Assembly (NCBI GenBank): GCA_948467605.1
Contig: CAOKET010000015.1
Coordinates: 1 to 38,595, forward strand
Length of the DNA stretch: 38,595 nt
DNA from: an uncultured Mycoplasmatota bacterium
GTDB taxonomy: Bacteria; Bacillota_I; Bacilli_A; RF39; UBA660
Reading direction: 5' to 3'
Part shown: in pieces, positions 16,406 to 24,466 of the stretch
Position numbering within the stretch: the first letter of the stretch is position 1
How the letters are laid out: the number at the start of each line of letters is the position of its first letter
Made by a program: the position numbers and the translations under genes
The notes under the pieces: model-generated
Told to the model about the DNA's origin: nothing
Databases searched by the model: none
The model's input: only the letters and a program-made list of their open reading frames with translations

Positions 16406-17338
16406 TTAAATTTTTTCTATTGTTGTTCCAGTATAATAATGCATTAGTATTTCTTTATAGTTATATCCTTCTTTTGCCATACCTAAAGCACCATACTGAC
16501 TCATTCCTACTCCATGTCCATATCCTTTTGTGTAAAATGTTATATTTCCATCTTTTTGCTCTATTGTAAAATGTGTTGATCTTATCTTAAGAGATGTATA
16601 TAGTGTAGATGATTTAAAGTTTTTTCCATTTATTGTAAGTTCACTTACTCTTCCCGTTTTTGTTTTTTTTGTTATATTTATATCTAATGTTTCTTTACAT
16701 TCAATATTTAGTATTTTACAAAATTCTGATATTTTAAAAGTTTTTTTATCATTAAAAACTGGGGATACAGCCTCATCCCATGATGATGTTACACTAACTA
16801 GATATGGTATTGCACTTGAGAATATATCTTCACTGTTTTCTGTATAACCATTACTTGTTGAAAAGAATAAGGTATCTGCAATTTTACCATCATACATTAC
16901 ATATTCCCCTTCTGTTTCCTTTATTACTTCCCTTAACTTATTTATATTTTTTACATAGTTATCTTTCCATGCATTTTTTAAATAAGCAATATCAAGATAA
17001 ACTTGGTTTTGCACTGTATCAATTACGTCATAATCTTTATCTTGATTATACTCCATCCTTTTTAATACATAACTTCTAGCCGCTACTGCTTGGGCTTTTA
17101 GAGCCTCTTTTTCAAAAGATATTGGCATTTCTCCAGCAAGTACTCCTAATATATATTCTTCTAGTGGAACATAATCAATTTCATTAGTATTGTTTCTTAA
17201 TATCCTAACATTTCTTTTACTAATTATTTTATAATCTATTTCTTTTTCTTCAATCTTTTTTTCTTCTTTATTAAATAATGTAACTATTATATAAGGCAGT
17301 ATTATTATTCCAATTAGTAAAAAAAATATTCTTTTCAT
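16406..17338 (-). CDS. spoIID: Stage II sporulation protein D (lytic transglycosylase)
   Basis: Membrane-anchored murein transglycosylase of the DMP engulfment machine. N-terminal TM anchor (4-21), then the SpoIID domain with catalytic glutamate E70 in LAGEMP and the AQAVAARSYVL helix; the C-terminal YGHGVGMSQYGA motif is intact. 310 aa, close to the usual length. Ribosome binding site AGAGGGA lies 5 bases upstream. It begins 12 bases after the small ywzB gene and leads into spoIIQ. spoIIM and spoIIP are not in the window. Confidence 0.96.
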   Translation of the reverse strand: MKRIFFLLIGIIILPYIIVTLFNKEEKKIEEKEIDYKIISKRNVRILRNNTNEIDYVPLEEYILGVLAGEMPISFEKEALKAQAVAARSYVLKRMEYNQDKDYDVIDTVQNQVYLDIAYLKNAWKDNYVKNINKLREVIKETEGEYVMYDGKIADTLFFSTSNGYTENSEDIFSSAIPYLVSVTSSWDEAVSPVFNDKKTFKISEFCKILNIECKETLDINITKKTKTGRVSELTINGKNFKSSTLYTSLKIRSTHFTIEQKDGNITFYTKGYGHGVGMSQYGALGMAKEGYNYKEILMHYYTGTTIEKI

Positions 17339-17350
17339 ATAATCCCTCTT

Positions 17351-17545
17351 TTATAAAGTTGTAAAATCCCATATAAAATTTACTAAAAGATAAGATATTA
17401 TAAACGCAAGCATCATATATATAACTCTTGCTTGCATGTTGGCATTTTTTTTAAATAAGTGATTTATGTTTAATCCACTTATTGCCCACATTGTAAATGG
17501 AATTATAAATATATATAGTAAAAATTTAGCGTTCATTATTTTCAT
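17351..17545 (-). CDS. Small membrane protein, DUF1146 (YwzB-like)
   Basis: 64 aa with two TM helices. The central WAISGLNINHLFKK and QARVIYMMLAFIISYLLVNF match the DUF1146 (YwzB) pattern. Function unknown in the family. It overlaps rpiB by 20 bases; the true start may be the ATG at 17536 rather than 17545. In B. subtilis ywzB also lies near spoIID. Confidence 0.82.
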   Translation of the reverse strand: MKIMNAKFLLYIFIIPFTMWAISGLNINHLFKKNANMQARVIYMMLAFIISYLLVNFIWDFTTL

Positions 17546-17975
17546 ATTCCTCTATTTGTTCCATTCGTTTTTTATATAAAGGATCGGATAGATTTTCTTT
17601 TGCATTTAAATATGCTTCTACTATATTAATATTTTGTTCTAATGGCAAATTGCCTGATAATGCGATTATATTTACAAAATCACATTCTTTTGCATGTATT
17701 GCTTCTTCTTCATTATTTAATTTTCCACATCTTATTCCCTTTACTTTGTTACATGCAATAGAAATTCCAACAGCACTACCACATATTGCAATTCCACAGT
17801 CTACTTCTTTAGATGCTACTTTTTCTCCTAGTATAAAACCATATTTTGGATAATCAACCCTTTCTGTACTATTTGTTCCATAATCAATTATATTGTAGCC
17901 CTTGCTTGCTAAATATTTTGTCAAATTTTGTTTTGTTTCATAACCTCTATGATCACTTGTTATTCCTATTTTCAT
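17526..17975 (-). CDS. rpiB: RpiB/LacAB-family sugar-phosphate isomerase
   Basis: Interconverts ribose 5-phosphate and ribulose 5-phosphate in the pentose phosphate pathway, or a related sugar phosphate. 149 aa: SDHRGYETK at the N-terminus (D8, H9), catalytic C65 in ICGSAVG and RVDYP are present. Odd: the conserved HNDAN-type motif with the ring-opening His is replaced by ECDFVN (97-102), so substrate or mechanism may differ. Start chosen at 17975 because the upstream GTG at 17984 is part of the AGGTG ribosome binding site. Confidence 0.88.
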   Translation of the reverse strand: MKIGITSDHRGYETKQNLTKYLASKGYNIIDYGTNSTERVDYPKYGFILGEKVASKEVDCGIAICGSAVGISIACNKVKGIRCGKLNNEEEAIHAKECDFVNIIALSGNLPLEQNINIVEAYLNAKENLSDPLYKKRMEQIEEYENNER

Positions 17976-17991
17976 TATTATCACCTATATT

Positions 17992-18000
17992 ATTATACCA
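17992..18000 (-). promoter_or_regulatory. Extended -10 promoter of rpiB-ywzB-spoIID
   Basis: Minus strand TGGTATAAT (perfect extended -10) about 17 bases before the rpiB start. spoIID and spoIIQ may use additional sporulation promoters, but I could not identify them with confidence. Confidence 0.55.
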
Positions 18001-18022
18001 TGTATATTTTTGTTTATAAATG

Positions 18023-18045
18023 AAAAAAACAAGGAAATCCTTGTT
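18023..18045 (-). terminator. Terminator of rpmE
   Basis: Minus strand AACAAGG/CCTTGTT with a 4-base loop and seven T, at the rpmE stop. Confidence 0.88.
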
Positions 18046-18253
18046 ATTTGTCTACACTATAACCAAATTTATTGTTAAATTCTTCAATTTTACCTTTTCT
18101 AGTAGTTTGATTATGTTTTCCAGTATAAAATGGATGACATTCTGAACAAACTTCTACTTTTACTTCTGGTTTTGTTGATTTAGATACAAATTCATTTCCA
18201 CATGCACAGATAAATTTAGTATCCATATATTTAACATTTGTTTCTTTTGCCAT
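18044..18253 (-). CDS. rpmE: 50S ribosomal protein L31, zinc-binding type
   Basis: 69-aa L31 with paired cysteines (CAC near the N-terminus and CSEC in VCSECHPFYTGK), so the Zn-binding C+ form. Start at 18253, 8 bases after the strong GGAAGGAG; an upstream in-frame ATG at 18274 lies within the leader hairpins. It has its own promoter and terminator and a leader with overlapping palindromes. In many Firmicutes L31 is controlled through its leader or by Zn; either could apply here. Confidence 0.94.
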   Translation of the reverse strand: MAKETNVKYMDTKFICACGNEFVSKSTKPEVKVEVCSECHPFYTGKHNQTTRKGKIEEFNNKFGYSVDK

Positions 18254-18272
18254 GTTTCTATCTCCTTCCGCC

Positions 18273-18295
18273 ATAGTAATAATTACTATAGTAAT
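18273..18295 (-). promoter_or_regulatory. Overlapping palindromes in the rpmE leader
   Basis: Two perfect inverted repeats share one arm: an 8+1+8 repeat at 18273-18289 (arms ATAGTAAT/ATTACTAT) and a 14-base palindrome at 18282-18295. They lie in the untranslated leader, 7 to 30 bases before the Shine-Dalgarno. Only one hairpin can form at a time, which fits a switchable leader; a protein-binding operator is also possible. Confidence 0.5.
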
Positions 18296-18309
18296 TTGAT
18301 TGCTTTTAT

Positions 18310-18338
18310 ATTATAACAACTTTTCTTTTAAGTTTCAA
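18310..18338 (-). promoter_or_regulatory. rpmE promoter
   Basis: Minus strand TTGAAA, 17 bases, TATAAT: a near-consensus housekeeping promoter starting right at the end of the upstream esterase gene. Leader length would be about 50 bases. Confidence 0.8.
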
Positions 18339-19094
18339 CTAATTTGTGTTACTTTTTTTTAATATGTCAATTATTTGTGCAGAAATTACTTCATATCCTG
18401 AGTTACTTGGATGTATATCTGTTGGATTTGGTAAATATTCTGGGTTTTCTTTAAATATTTCATATACATCTATATAATCACAATTGTTTTTTGTTGCAAC
18501 TTTTTCATATTCTTCATTTACTTTCATAAATAATGGCTCTAATTCTCTTGTATATTTTGATGAAAGTGGCGATAATGGATTATAATATCCTACTAATATT
18601 ACTTTTTTATTATTGTACTTCCTTATTAATTTTATAAGTTTATCTAAATTTTCACTAATTTCATCTAAATATTTTTCTGCCTCACTTAACTTTTCTAAGT
18701 TATAATTCATGTCATTTAATCCAGCATGTTCAAATAAATCATTAGCACCTATTGATAATGTTATTACATCTGCTTTTTCTATTGCTGTTTGAATACGTAA
18801 TTCTTTATCATGTAATTCCACTTTTTCATTTTTTTCAATTTTATTTATTAAATCTATTATTCTATCTCCAGATGCGGCAAAGTCTTTACTATAAAACTCT
18901 ACAAGATTTTGACTTTTTAAATATTTATTTACATAATCACTATAACCATATCCAATTTCACCATATGGATTTTGACCTGCTGCTAGAGAATCACCTAAAG
19001 ATATATAGTATATTTTATTATTTGAATTTAATTTATAAATCCAAAATATACCTATAATTACAAGTATTAAAAAGATGTATTTTTTATATTTCAT
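18339..19094 (-). CDS. SGNH/GDSL esterase, membrane anchored or secreted
   Basis: Hydrolase with an N-terminal TM or signal segment (5-21) and the four SGNH blocks: GDSLAAG (S36), the Gly in AASGD, GANDL and DIHPSNSGY (D226, H228). The fold suits lipid, acyl or O-acetyl ester hydrolysis; the substrate cannot be told. Similar proteins (YpmR-like) occur in Bacilli. 251 aa from the ATG at 19094, 6 bases after GAGGTG; an upstream ATG at 19118 has no ribosome binding site. A strong hairpin lies immediately upstream, so it needs read-through or a promoter inside murA. Confidence 0.9.
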   Translation of the reverse strand: MKYKKYIFLILVIIGIFWIYKLNSNNKIYYISLGDSLAAGQNPYGEIGYGYSDYVNKYLKSQNLVEFYSKDFAASGDRIIDLINKIEKNEKVELHDKELRIQTAIEKADVITLSIGANDLFEHAGLNDMNYNLEKLSEAEKYLDEISENLDKLIKLIRKYNNKKVILVGYYNPLSPLSSKYTRELEPLFMKVNEEYEKVATKNNCDYIDVYEIFKENPEYLPNPTDIHPSNSGYEVISAQIIDILKKSNTN

Positions 19095-19108
19095 AACATT
19101 CACCTCAA

Positions 19109-19138
19109 AATAAAACAAAGAACATTCTTTGTTTTATT
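19109..19138. terminator. Terminator between murA and the esterase gene
   Basis: Near-perfect 14-bp stem around CA (arms AATAAAACAAAGAA/TTCTTTGTTTTATT) with T-rich flanks on both strands. It ends 3 to 4 bases before the ribosome binding site of the next gene. Confidence 0.85.
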
Positions 19139-19142
19139 ATAT

Positions 19143-20423
19143 TTATTCAATTGTTATTTTAGCACCAATACTTGTCAATTTTTGTATTATTTTATCATAA
19201 CCTCTTAGGATATGCTCAATATTTGTTATCGTAGTTGTCCCTTCTGCAATTAATCCAGCAACTACAACAGATGCTCCTCCCCTTAGGTCTGTTGCTTTTA
19301 CTTCACATCCCTTTAATGGGGTTTTACCATGTATATAAAGTTTTCCACAGTACGGTTTGTCATCTTCTATTATTATATTTGACCCCATGTCATTTAAATA
19401 TTTAACATTTTGAAATCTATTTTCATATATAGTTTCTTCTACTATAGATATTCCATTTGCTTGTGTTAACATAGCAGTCATTATTTGTTGTAAATCTGTT
19501 ACAAAACCTGGGTATACTAATGTTTTTATATTAACTGGTTTTAGATTATCACATTTTTTAATAATTGCATAATCTCTTCCTAGTTCTATATTAACTCCCA
19601 TTTCTTTAAGTTTATTTATTAAAGCCTCATTATGTTCAGGTATTATGTTTTCAATTTTTACATTTTTACCTATTAGGCTTGCTAATATCATATATGTTCC
19701 TGCTTCAATTCTATCTGGAATTACTTCATTAAATGAACTTCCTAATTTAGTTACCCCTTTTATTTTTATAGTAGATGTTCCTGCTCCTATTATTTTAGCG
19801 CCCATGTTATTTAAAAATGTTGCAACATTTACTATTTGTGGTTCTTTTGCTGCATTTTCTATTATAGTTTCGCCTTCTGCTTTTACGGCTGCTAGCATTA
19901 TATTTATTGTTGCACCTACACTTGTTGTTGCACCTTTATCTGGCATATCTATAGTTATTTTTGTACCTATTAACTTATCTGCAGTAATTGTGTATTTATT
20001 ACCTTCTTCTATTACAGTTGCACCTAATGCTTTAAAACCTTTTATATGTTGGTCTATTGGTCTTGAACCAATGTTACATCCACCTGGGAAATATATTTCT
20101 ACTTTTTTATATTTACTAAGTAAGGCTCCCATAAAATAATATGACGCTCTAAATTTTGTTGCAATACTCTCTGGTATTTCTTTATTTACTATACTTTTAG
20201 AATTTATTTTAATTATGTCTTCGTTTCTTTCTACATATGCATTTAAATATTCTAATATCTCCTCTAAAGCATCTATATCTGATATTTCTGGTACATTTGC
20301 TATTGTTACTTCTTCATCGGATAGTATTGCAGCAGGTATAAGCGCTACTACACTGTTTTTATCTCCGCCTATTTTAATAGTACCTTCAAGCTCATGACCT
20401 CCATTTATAATTATCTTGTTCAT
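19143..20423 (-). CDS. murA: UDP-GlcNAc 1-carboxyvinyltransferase MurA (second-copy MurA2/MurZ type)
   Basis: First committed enzyme of peptidoglycan synthesis: adds enolpyruvate from PEP to UDP-GlcNAc. 426 aa with K22/N23 in GDKNSVVA, the fosfomycin-target cysteine C116 in PGGCNIGSRPIDQH, and GATTSVGATINIMLAAV, typical of the MurAB/MurZ branch. The position next to fba and rpmE is that of murAB (murZ) in B. subtilis. Ribosome binding site GGAGGAG. Since Cys is kept, the enzyme should be fosfomycin sensitive. Confidence 0.95.
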   Translation of the reverse strand: MNKIIINGGHELEGTIKIGGDKNSVVALIPAAILSDEEVTIANVPEISDIDALEEILEYLNAYVERNEDIIKINSKSIVNKEIPESIATKFRASYYFMGALLSKYKKVEIYFPGGCNIGSRPIDQHIKGFKALGATVIEEGNKYTITADKLIGTKITIDMPDKGATTSVGATINIMLAAVKAEGETIIENAAKEPQIVNVATFLNNMGAKIIGAGTSTIKIKGVTKLGSSFNEVIPDRIEAGTYMILASLIGKNVKIENIIPEHNEALINKLKEMGVNIELGRDYAIIKKCDNLKPVNIKTLVYPGFVTDLQQIMTAMLTQANGISIVEETIYENRFQNVKYLNDMGSNIIIEDDKPYCGKLYIHGKTPLKGCEVKATDLRGGASVVVAGLIAEGTTTITNIEHILRGYDKIIQKLTSIGAKITIE

Positions 20424-20460
20424 AACTCCTCCAATACTTTATTCATTTTATTATATGCGT

Positions 20461-21294
20461 TTATCTATTTTTGTTATATATTGAAATAATTTCTTTTATT
20501 TTTTTTGTCATTTTATCTTTGCCTGATGAAATTATTTTTCTCGGATCATATACTTCAGGATTACTATTTATATATTCCCTTACACCTTTAGACCACTCTA
20601 CTTGTAATAAAGTGTTTATATTAATTTTTGTTATTCCGCATTCTACTGCATGTTTGATATCTTCATCAGGTATTCCAGTTCCTCCATGTAAAACTAGTGG
20701 AAGTCCCGTTTTTTCACTTATTTCTTTTATTATATCATAATTTAAATTAGGTTTATTTTTGTATAATCCATGTACACTCCCTACCGCTGGTGCTAGAGCA
20801 TCTATTCCTGTGCTAGTTGAAAAGATTAGACAATCATCTACACTAGCATATGTAGGTTTGGTTTCATTATTTAAAATTGCTCCAACTTCTCCTTCAACAC
20901 TTACTTTATACTTTTGTGCATATTCAACCACTTTGCTTGTTACCGATATATTTTCATCTAATGATAATCTGGAGCCATCTATCATTACAGACGTAAATCC
21001 TGCATCAATTGCATCTTTACATGATTCATAACTTGAACCATGATCTAAATGTAGAACCACTGGTATTTTAATTTTTAAATCTATCATAAGTCCTACTACA
21101 ACATTTACTACTGTGTTATATCCACCCATATATTTTACTGTGCTTTCACTTACACCTAAAATAATTGGATAATTTAGTTCATTGCATGTTTCTAATATAT
21201 ATTTTGTCCATTCTAAGTTATTAATGTTTAGTTGTAAGATTGCATCTTTTTTAACTTTTGCTTCATTTAATAAGTCTATCATATTAACTAGCAT
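20461..21294 (-). CDS. fba: Class II fructose-bisphosphate aldolase
   Basis: Zn-dependent aldolase of glycolysis/gluconeogenesis (FBP to DHAP plus GAP). 277 aa with the Zn and catalytic motif VVLHLDHGSSYE (H85), EGEVGAI, the phosphate-binding GSVHG and LHGGTG. Start at 21294 has GGTGAT just upstream; the upstream ATG at 21312 has none. A tagatose-bisphosphate aldolase of the same family is a remote alternative. Linked to murA as in B. subtilis. Last core gene before the surface-module island. Confidence 0.94.
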   Translation of the reverse strand: MLVNMIDLLNEAKVKKDAILQLNINNLEWTKYILETCNELNYPIILGVSESTVKYMGGYNTVVNVVVGLMIDLKIKIPVVLHLDHGSSYESCKDAIDAGFTSVMIDGSRLSLDENISVTSKVVEYAQKYKVSVEGEVGAILNNETKPTYASVDDCLIFSTSTGIDALAPAVGSVHGLYKNKPNLNYDIIKEISEKTGLPLVLHGGTGIPDEDIKHAVECGITKININTLLQVEWSKGVREYINSNPEVYDPRKIISSGKDKMTKKIKEIISIYNKNR

Positions 21295-21340
21295 TTTATC
21301 ACCTATAAACATATTATCACATATTATTATTCAAAGCAAA

Positions 21341-21373
21341 ATAAAAAGACTCTATATTTACATATAAAGTCTT
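21341..21373 (-). terminator. Terminator of surface module copy 2
   Basis: Minus strand 12-bp stem with one mismatch and a 4-base loop (CATA region), arms AAGACTTTATAT and ATATAGAGTCTT, followed by a T-rich run. Confidence 0.75.
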
Positions 21374-21381
21374 ATAGTATA

Positions 21382-22170
21382 TTATTTTCTTTTTGTGTAT
21401 GCTTTACCTTTTTCTTCTTTTCTACCAGCCATTAATGATAAGATTGTTGCACCGCTTAGTGCTAATGTTCCTACTATTGGTGCCATACTTTTTCCTGTTG
21501 GTGGATTTACTTCATAATCTTCTGGCATTGGTTCTGGTTTATCTTCTTTTGGTGGCTCTGGTATATCGTAACAATGATCATAGAAGCCTAAGTCTGTTTC
21601 TATTGCTATTACATATGTATCTTTCTTTTCTTCTCTCATTCTTTTTGATTCTACTATTATTTCATCTAGTTCAGTATACATATCTTCATCATATTTCTGA
21701 CTTTGTAATATTGAATATATTGATGTATTTCCTTTTTTTATTAATTGTCCACATACATCTTCACATACATTTGCAAATTGCATTGCTTCTGGATATGTCA
21801 TTAAGTCTGCAGTTCCGTCTAGTAATAATGTATCACATAATCCTGCCGCAATTGCTAAATTCTTTGTTTTTTCTTCTTTATTACTATTTTTTACTTTATC
21901 ACATGCTTCTTGTAATTCTAGTGGAAGTAAACTTTCTCCTGCTTTCTCTATTGCTTGTTCTGCTTCTATTACTAATCTATCTGCCTCTTCTTGTGTTATT
22001 TCTGCAGTAATTTTATTTCCTGTTATCATTGCATTTACTACATCTTGAGCTGTTACTTCTTGTTTTTCCGCTTTTGCTGCCATATTTCCTGTTATTAATA
22101 CTATTCCTGCTGCTACTACTGATGTTAGCGTTTTCTTTATATTTCTTAAATTTATTGTTAAATTTTTCAT
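21382..22170 (-). CDS. Surface protein B2 with NPPTG sortase-type anchor
   Basis: 262 aa, no family recognised. Signal peptide (about 1-34, ending AAKAEK), a helical domain with ITAEITQEEADRL, four conserved Cys (in GLCD, NVCEDVCG and DHCYD), a Pro/Glu-rich spacer (PEPPKEDKPEPMPEDYEV) and a C-terminal sorting signal: NPPTG (222-226), hydrophobic TM, RK-rich tail. By analogy with (S/N)PxTG sortase substrates it should be covalently wall-linked; no sortase is in the window. Paralogue of the gene at 24467. It follows gene A2 by 24 bases with the same AAGGGGGAAAATAAA ribosome binding site. Confidence 0.85.
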   Translation of the reverse strand: MKNLTINLRNIKKTLTSVVAAGIVLITGNMAAKAEKQEVTAQDVVNAMITGNKITAEITQEEADRLVIEAEQAIEKAGESLLPLELQEACDKVKNSNKEEKTKNLAIAAGLCDTLLLDGTADLMTYPEAMQFANVCEDVCGQLIKKGNTSIYSILQSQKYDEDMYTELDEIIVESKRMREEKKDTYVIAIETDLGFYDHCYDIPEPPKEDKPEPMPEDYEVNPPTGKSMAPIVGTLALSGATILSLMAGRKEEKGKAYTKRK

Positions 22171-22573
22171 TTTATTTTCCCCCTTTTTATTCTATTATTT
22201 TATTAATAATTTTCCTGATTCATATAAATCTTCTAAGTCTGTTGCTATCCATTGTAGATCTTCTCTTTCTTGTTGTACCTGTGGTTTATTATTTTCTACT
22301 ATTTTATCTAATGCTTCTTTTTGACTTATATTCATTCTATTTGCTACTATTAAATCTTCTCTTGCTTCATCTACTGATGATTCTATTCCTTTTTGAAATT
22401 CTTCAAATTTATCAATATGCTTTTCTTGCATTCCTGATATTAATGCTCCTGATATATTTGTGAATGCTACAAGTTTTTCTGTTGGTGTTAATTTTTCATA
22501 TTCTTTACTATTTACTAGTTTCATTACCTCTTTATACATTTTTTCATATGCTTTTCTTGCATTTTCTTCATGA
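21428..22573 (-). repeat. Tandem module copy 2: B2 and the 3' part of A2
   Basis: Aligns without net gap to 24507-25652 at a constant 3079-base offset. Identity is patchy. Blocks 21428-21668 and 22280-22573 differ from the other copy at about one position each by eye, 21981-22202 at several, and 21669-21980 strongly diverges. Confidence 0.85.
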
Positions 22574-23880
22574 GTCTTTTGCTTTTTCTCAAGTTTGCTA
22601 TTATATATTTCTGTAAACTTTTTATTATATATTTCTGCATATTTTTCTTGATATTCATTATCATTTTGTATATTTAATTTATCAAGTTCAATCATTGTTT
22701 CGTCTGATATTTGTTGATATTCTTCTGATGTTAAATCTTCTATCATTATTGGTGTTTGATTTAATTCGTATCTATAGTCTTCTGATATTTGAATTAACTT
22801 TTCTTGAAATTCTCTACATGATTCTGGCATTACTTCTGATGATATATAAAATCCATCTTCTATTCTTGGTATATATCCCATGTATCCTGCACTAAATGTT
22901 GCACAGTTTACACTTCCTATGCTTGATAATAATGAGTTTACTTGTGCATTTTTACTTGCTGTGATTTCTCCCAATCCATCATGTTCGATATAATCCGAAT
23001 GAATTTCTCTTACTGCATTTTCTATTAATTCATCATTTGCAGTTATTCCTGCATATTCTAAGTCATATTTTAATTGTTCTTTTTTATCTTTAAAATCTTC
23101 GATTTTTATTGGCTCTACTTTTATTACTGGTTCTTTTTCCTCTTTTATCTTTGTTGTAGTTGTTGTTTGTGGTTTTGTCTCTATCTTTGTAGTACTAACT
23201 GGTTTTGTTGCAACTGGTTTTTCTACTGGTGTTTTTTCTTGTGGTTCACTTGTTGTATTACTAGCTGGTTTTGTTACAACTATTTCAGTTGGTTCAGTAG
23301 CAACTGAGTTTGGTGTTGTATTTACTGTTGTTGATGGTGTTGCTTCTGCCGGTTTTTCTACTGGTTCTTTTATTTCTGTTGTTGTTGTAATTGTTGTTTG
23401 TGGTGTAGGTGCACTTGTTGATGGTGTTGATACTGTTATTCCTTCTTTTTCTATATCTTTTGTTTCTTCTTCCATACTTTCATCTGTTATTGATGTTGAA
23501 TTATCTTCTATTGATGAATTACTATTTTTACCAATAGAATAACTAATTATTCCTATAGATATTGCTCCTATTATACATGATGCAGTGACTATAGTTTTTT
23601 TATTTTTATCAATAAAGTTTAGTCCACCTTTTATTACTTTTCCAATTTTTTCTCTAACTAAAGTAAATTTAGACCCTTTTGCCAAATTTTCTGCCATTTC
23701 TTGTTCTTGTATTCTTCTTATTTCTTCATTTGCTCTTTCAATATCTTCTTCATGTAATACTCTTTTTGTTGCAGCTGATATTTCATCTGCAATTGCTTTT
23801 TTATCTTGTTCTGCTATAACTGGTGGTACAATTACACCAATTTTCATTTCTTCATCAGTTCTTAATACTTCATTTTCCAT
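22195..23880 (-). CDS. Surface module membrane protein A2 (Thr/Pro-rich stalk)
   Basis: 561 aa, family not recognised. Layout: charged cytoplasmic head (1-92), one TM helix (about 96-116), Thr/Pro-rich stalk (about 125-255, PT and TTT runs), then an outer domain of about 300 residues with two Cys (in GSVNCATFS and PESCREF) and a helical coiled C-terminus. Type II-like topology, so most of it is outside the cell. It shares near-identical blocks with A1 but differs in the head and a central segment. Ribosome binding site AAAAGGGGG; promoter and operator at 23962-23998. Paired with wall-anchored B2 in one operon, so the two may form a complex spanning membrane and wall. Confidence 0.85.
   Translation of the reverse strand: MENEVLRTDEEMKIGVIVPPVIAEQDKKAIADEISAATKRVLHEEDIERANEEIRRIQEQEMAENLAKGSKFTLVREKIGKVIKGGLNFIDKNKKTIVTASCIIGAISIGIISYSIGKNSNSSIEDNSTSITDESMEEETKDIEKEGITVSTPSTSAPTPQTTITTTTEIKEPVEKPAEATPSTTVNTTPNSVATEPTEIVVTKPASNTTSEPQEKTPVEKPVATKPVSTTKIETKPQTTTTTKIKEEKEPVIKVEPIKIEDFKDKKEQLKYDLEYAGITANDELIENAVREIHSDYIEHDGLGEITASKNAQVNSLLSSIGSVNCATFSAGYMGYIPRIEDGFYISSEVMPESCREFQEKLIQISEDYRYELNQTPIMIEDLTSEEYQQISDETMIELDKLNIQNDNEYQEKYAEIYNKKFTEIYNSKLEKKQKTHEENARKAYEKMYKEVMKLVNSKEYEKLTPTEKLVAFTNISGALISGMQEKHIDKFEEFQKGIESSVDEAREDLIVANRMNISQKEALDKIVENNKPQVQQEREDLQWIATDLEDLYESGKLLIK
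22789..22969 (-). repeat. Near-identical outer-domain block in A2
   Basis: 181 bases that look identical to 26027-26207, silent sites included, while flanking sequence diverges. It encodes the conserved Cys-containing core of the outer domain. Confidence 0.85.
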
Positions 23881-23961
23881 TTTATTTTCCCCCTTTTAAT
23901 CAAAGTAAACTATTAAATAATTTACTAACAATTTAATAACTTTTTAATGTTATTTTTAATT

Positions 23962-23998
23962 GTTATGATATAATAACATATTTTTATATATTTGTCAA
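23962..23998 (-). promoter_or_regulatory. Promoter and operator of module copy 2
   Basis: Minus strand TTGACA (23993-23998), 17 bases, TATTAT (23970-23975). An imperfect inverted repeat, plus strand GTTATGATATAATAAC (23962-23977), covers the -10 box. The same arrangement precedes copy 1. The roughly 80-base leader holds small hairpins (AATAAC/GTTATT; AGTAAA/TTTACT). Confidence 0.75.
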
Positions 23999-24054
23999 CA
24001 TTTTTCTATTGCTACTATTATTATATTTTTATTAAACTTTTATTATACATAATC

Positions 24055-24088
24055 AAAAAAAATCAGAAATTTAGATTTTTATCTGATT
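24055..24088 (-). terminator. Terminator of module copy 1
   Basis: Minus strand AATCAGA/TCTGATT stem with a 14-base loop and eight T. It overlaps the last codons of broken gene C. Confidence 0.7.
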
Positions 24089-24426
24089 CTCTTAATTGCT
24101 TCATTGCCTTCATCAATCTTTCTTGATAATTCTATTATGAAAAACATTGCTACATCTTCATTCATTATTCTATTTTCATTGTACTCATTAACTTTTGCAT
24201 ATATTTCTTTTAAATCTTTAACTTCACTTTTAGTGATAGTACTTGCCAATTCTTTTGCCTTTTTAAGAAATTATTCCTTTTGTAGTTCTACATTTATACC
24301 ATCTAAAGCACTTTTCATTAGTATATTATATTCATTTGATAAAGTCATAATTGATTTTAAAAAATCTTCTTTATCTTTAGGTTCAAGTTTCTTCCCTGAA
24401 GGAAATATATCTTTAAAATTTCTCAT
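24079..24426 (-). pseudogene. Third module gene C, interrupted by an in-frame TAA
   Basis: A single reading frame of 115 codons with ATG at 24426 and final TAA at 24079-24081, broken by TAA at codon 52 (24271-24273). The part before begins MRNFKDIFPSGKKLEPKDKE; the part after continues in the same frame as a charged helix (KAKELASTITKSEVKDLKEI). A good ribosome binding site (AAAAGGGG) of the same type as the neighbouring module genes precedes the ATG. Both halves look like coding sequence, so a recent nonsense mutation (from CAA, GAA or AAA) or a sequencing error is likely. No signal peptide; cytoplasmic helical protein, function unknown. Module copy 2 has no counterpart. Confidence 0.68.
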
Positions 24427-24466
24427 AAAATTTTTCCCCTTTTAATCTTTTACATTATTGAATATA

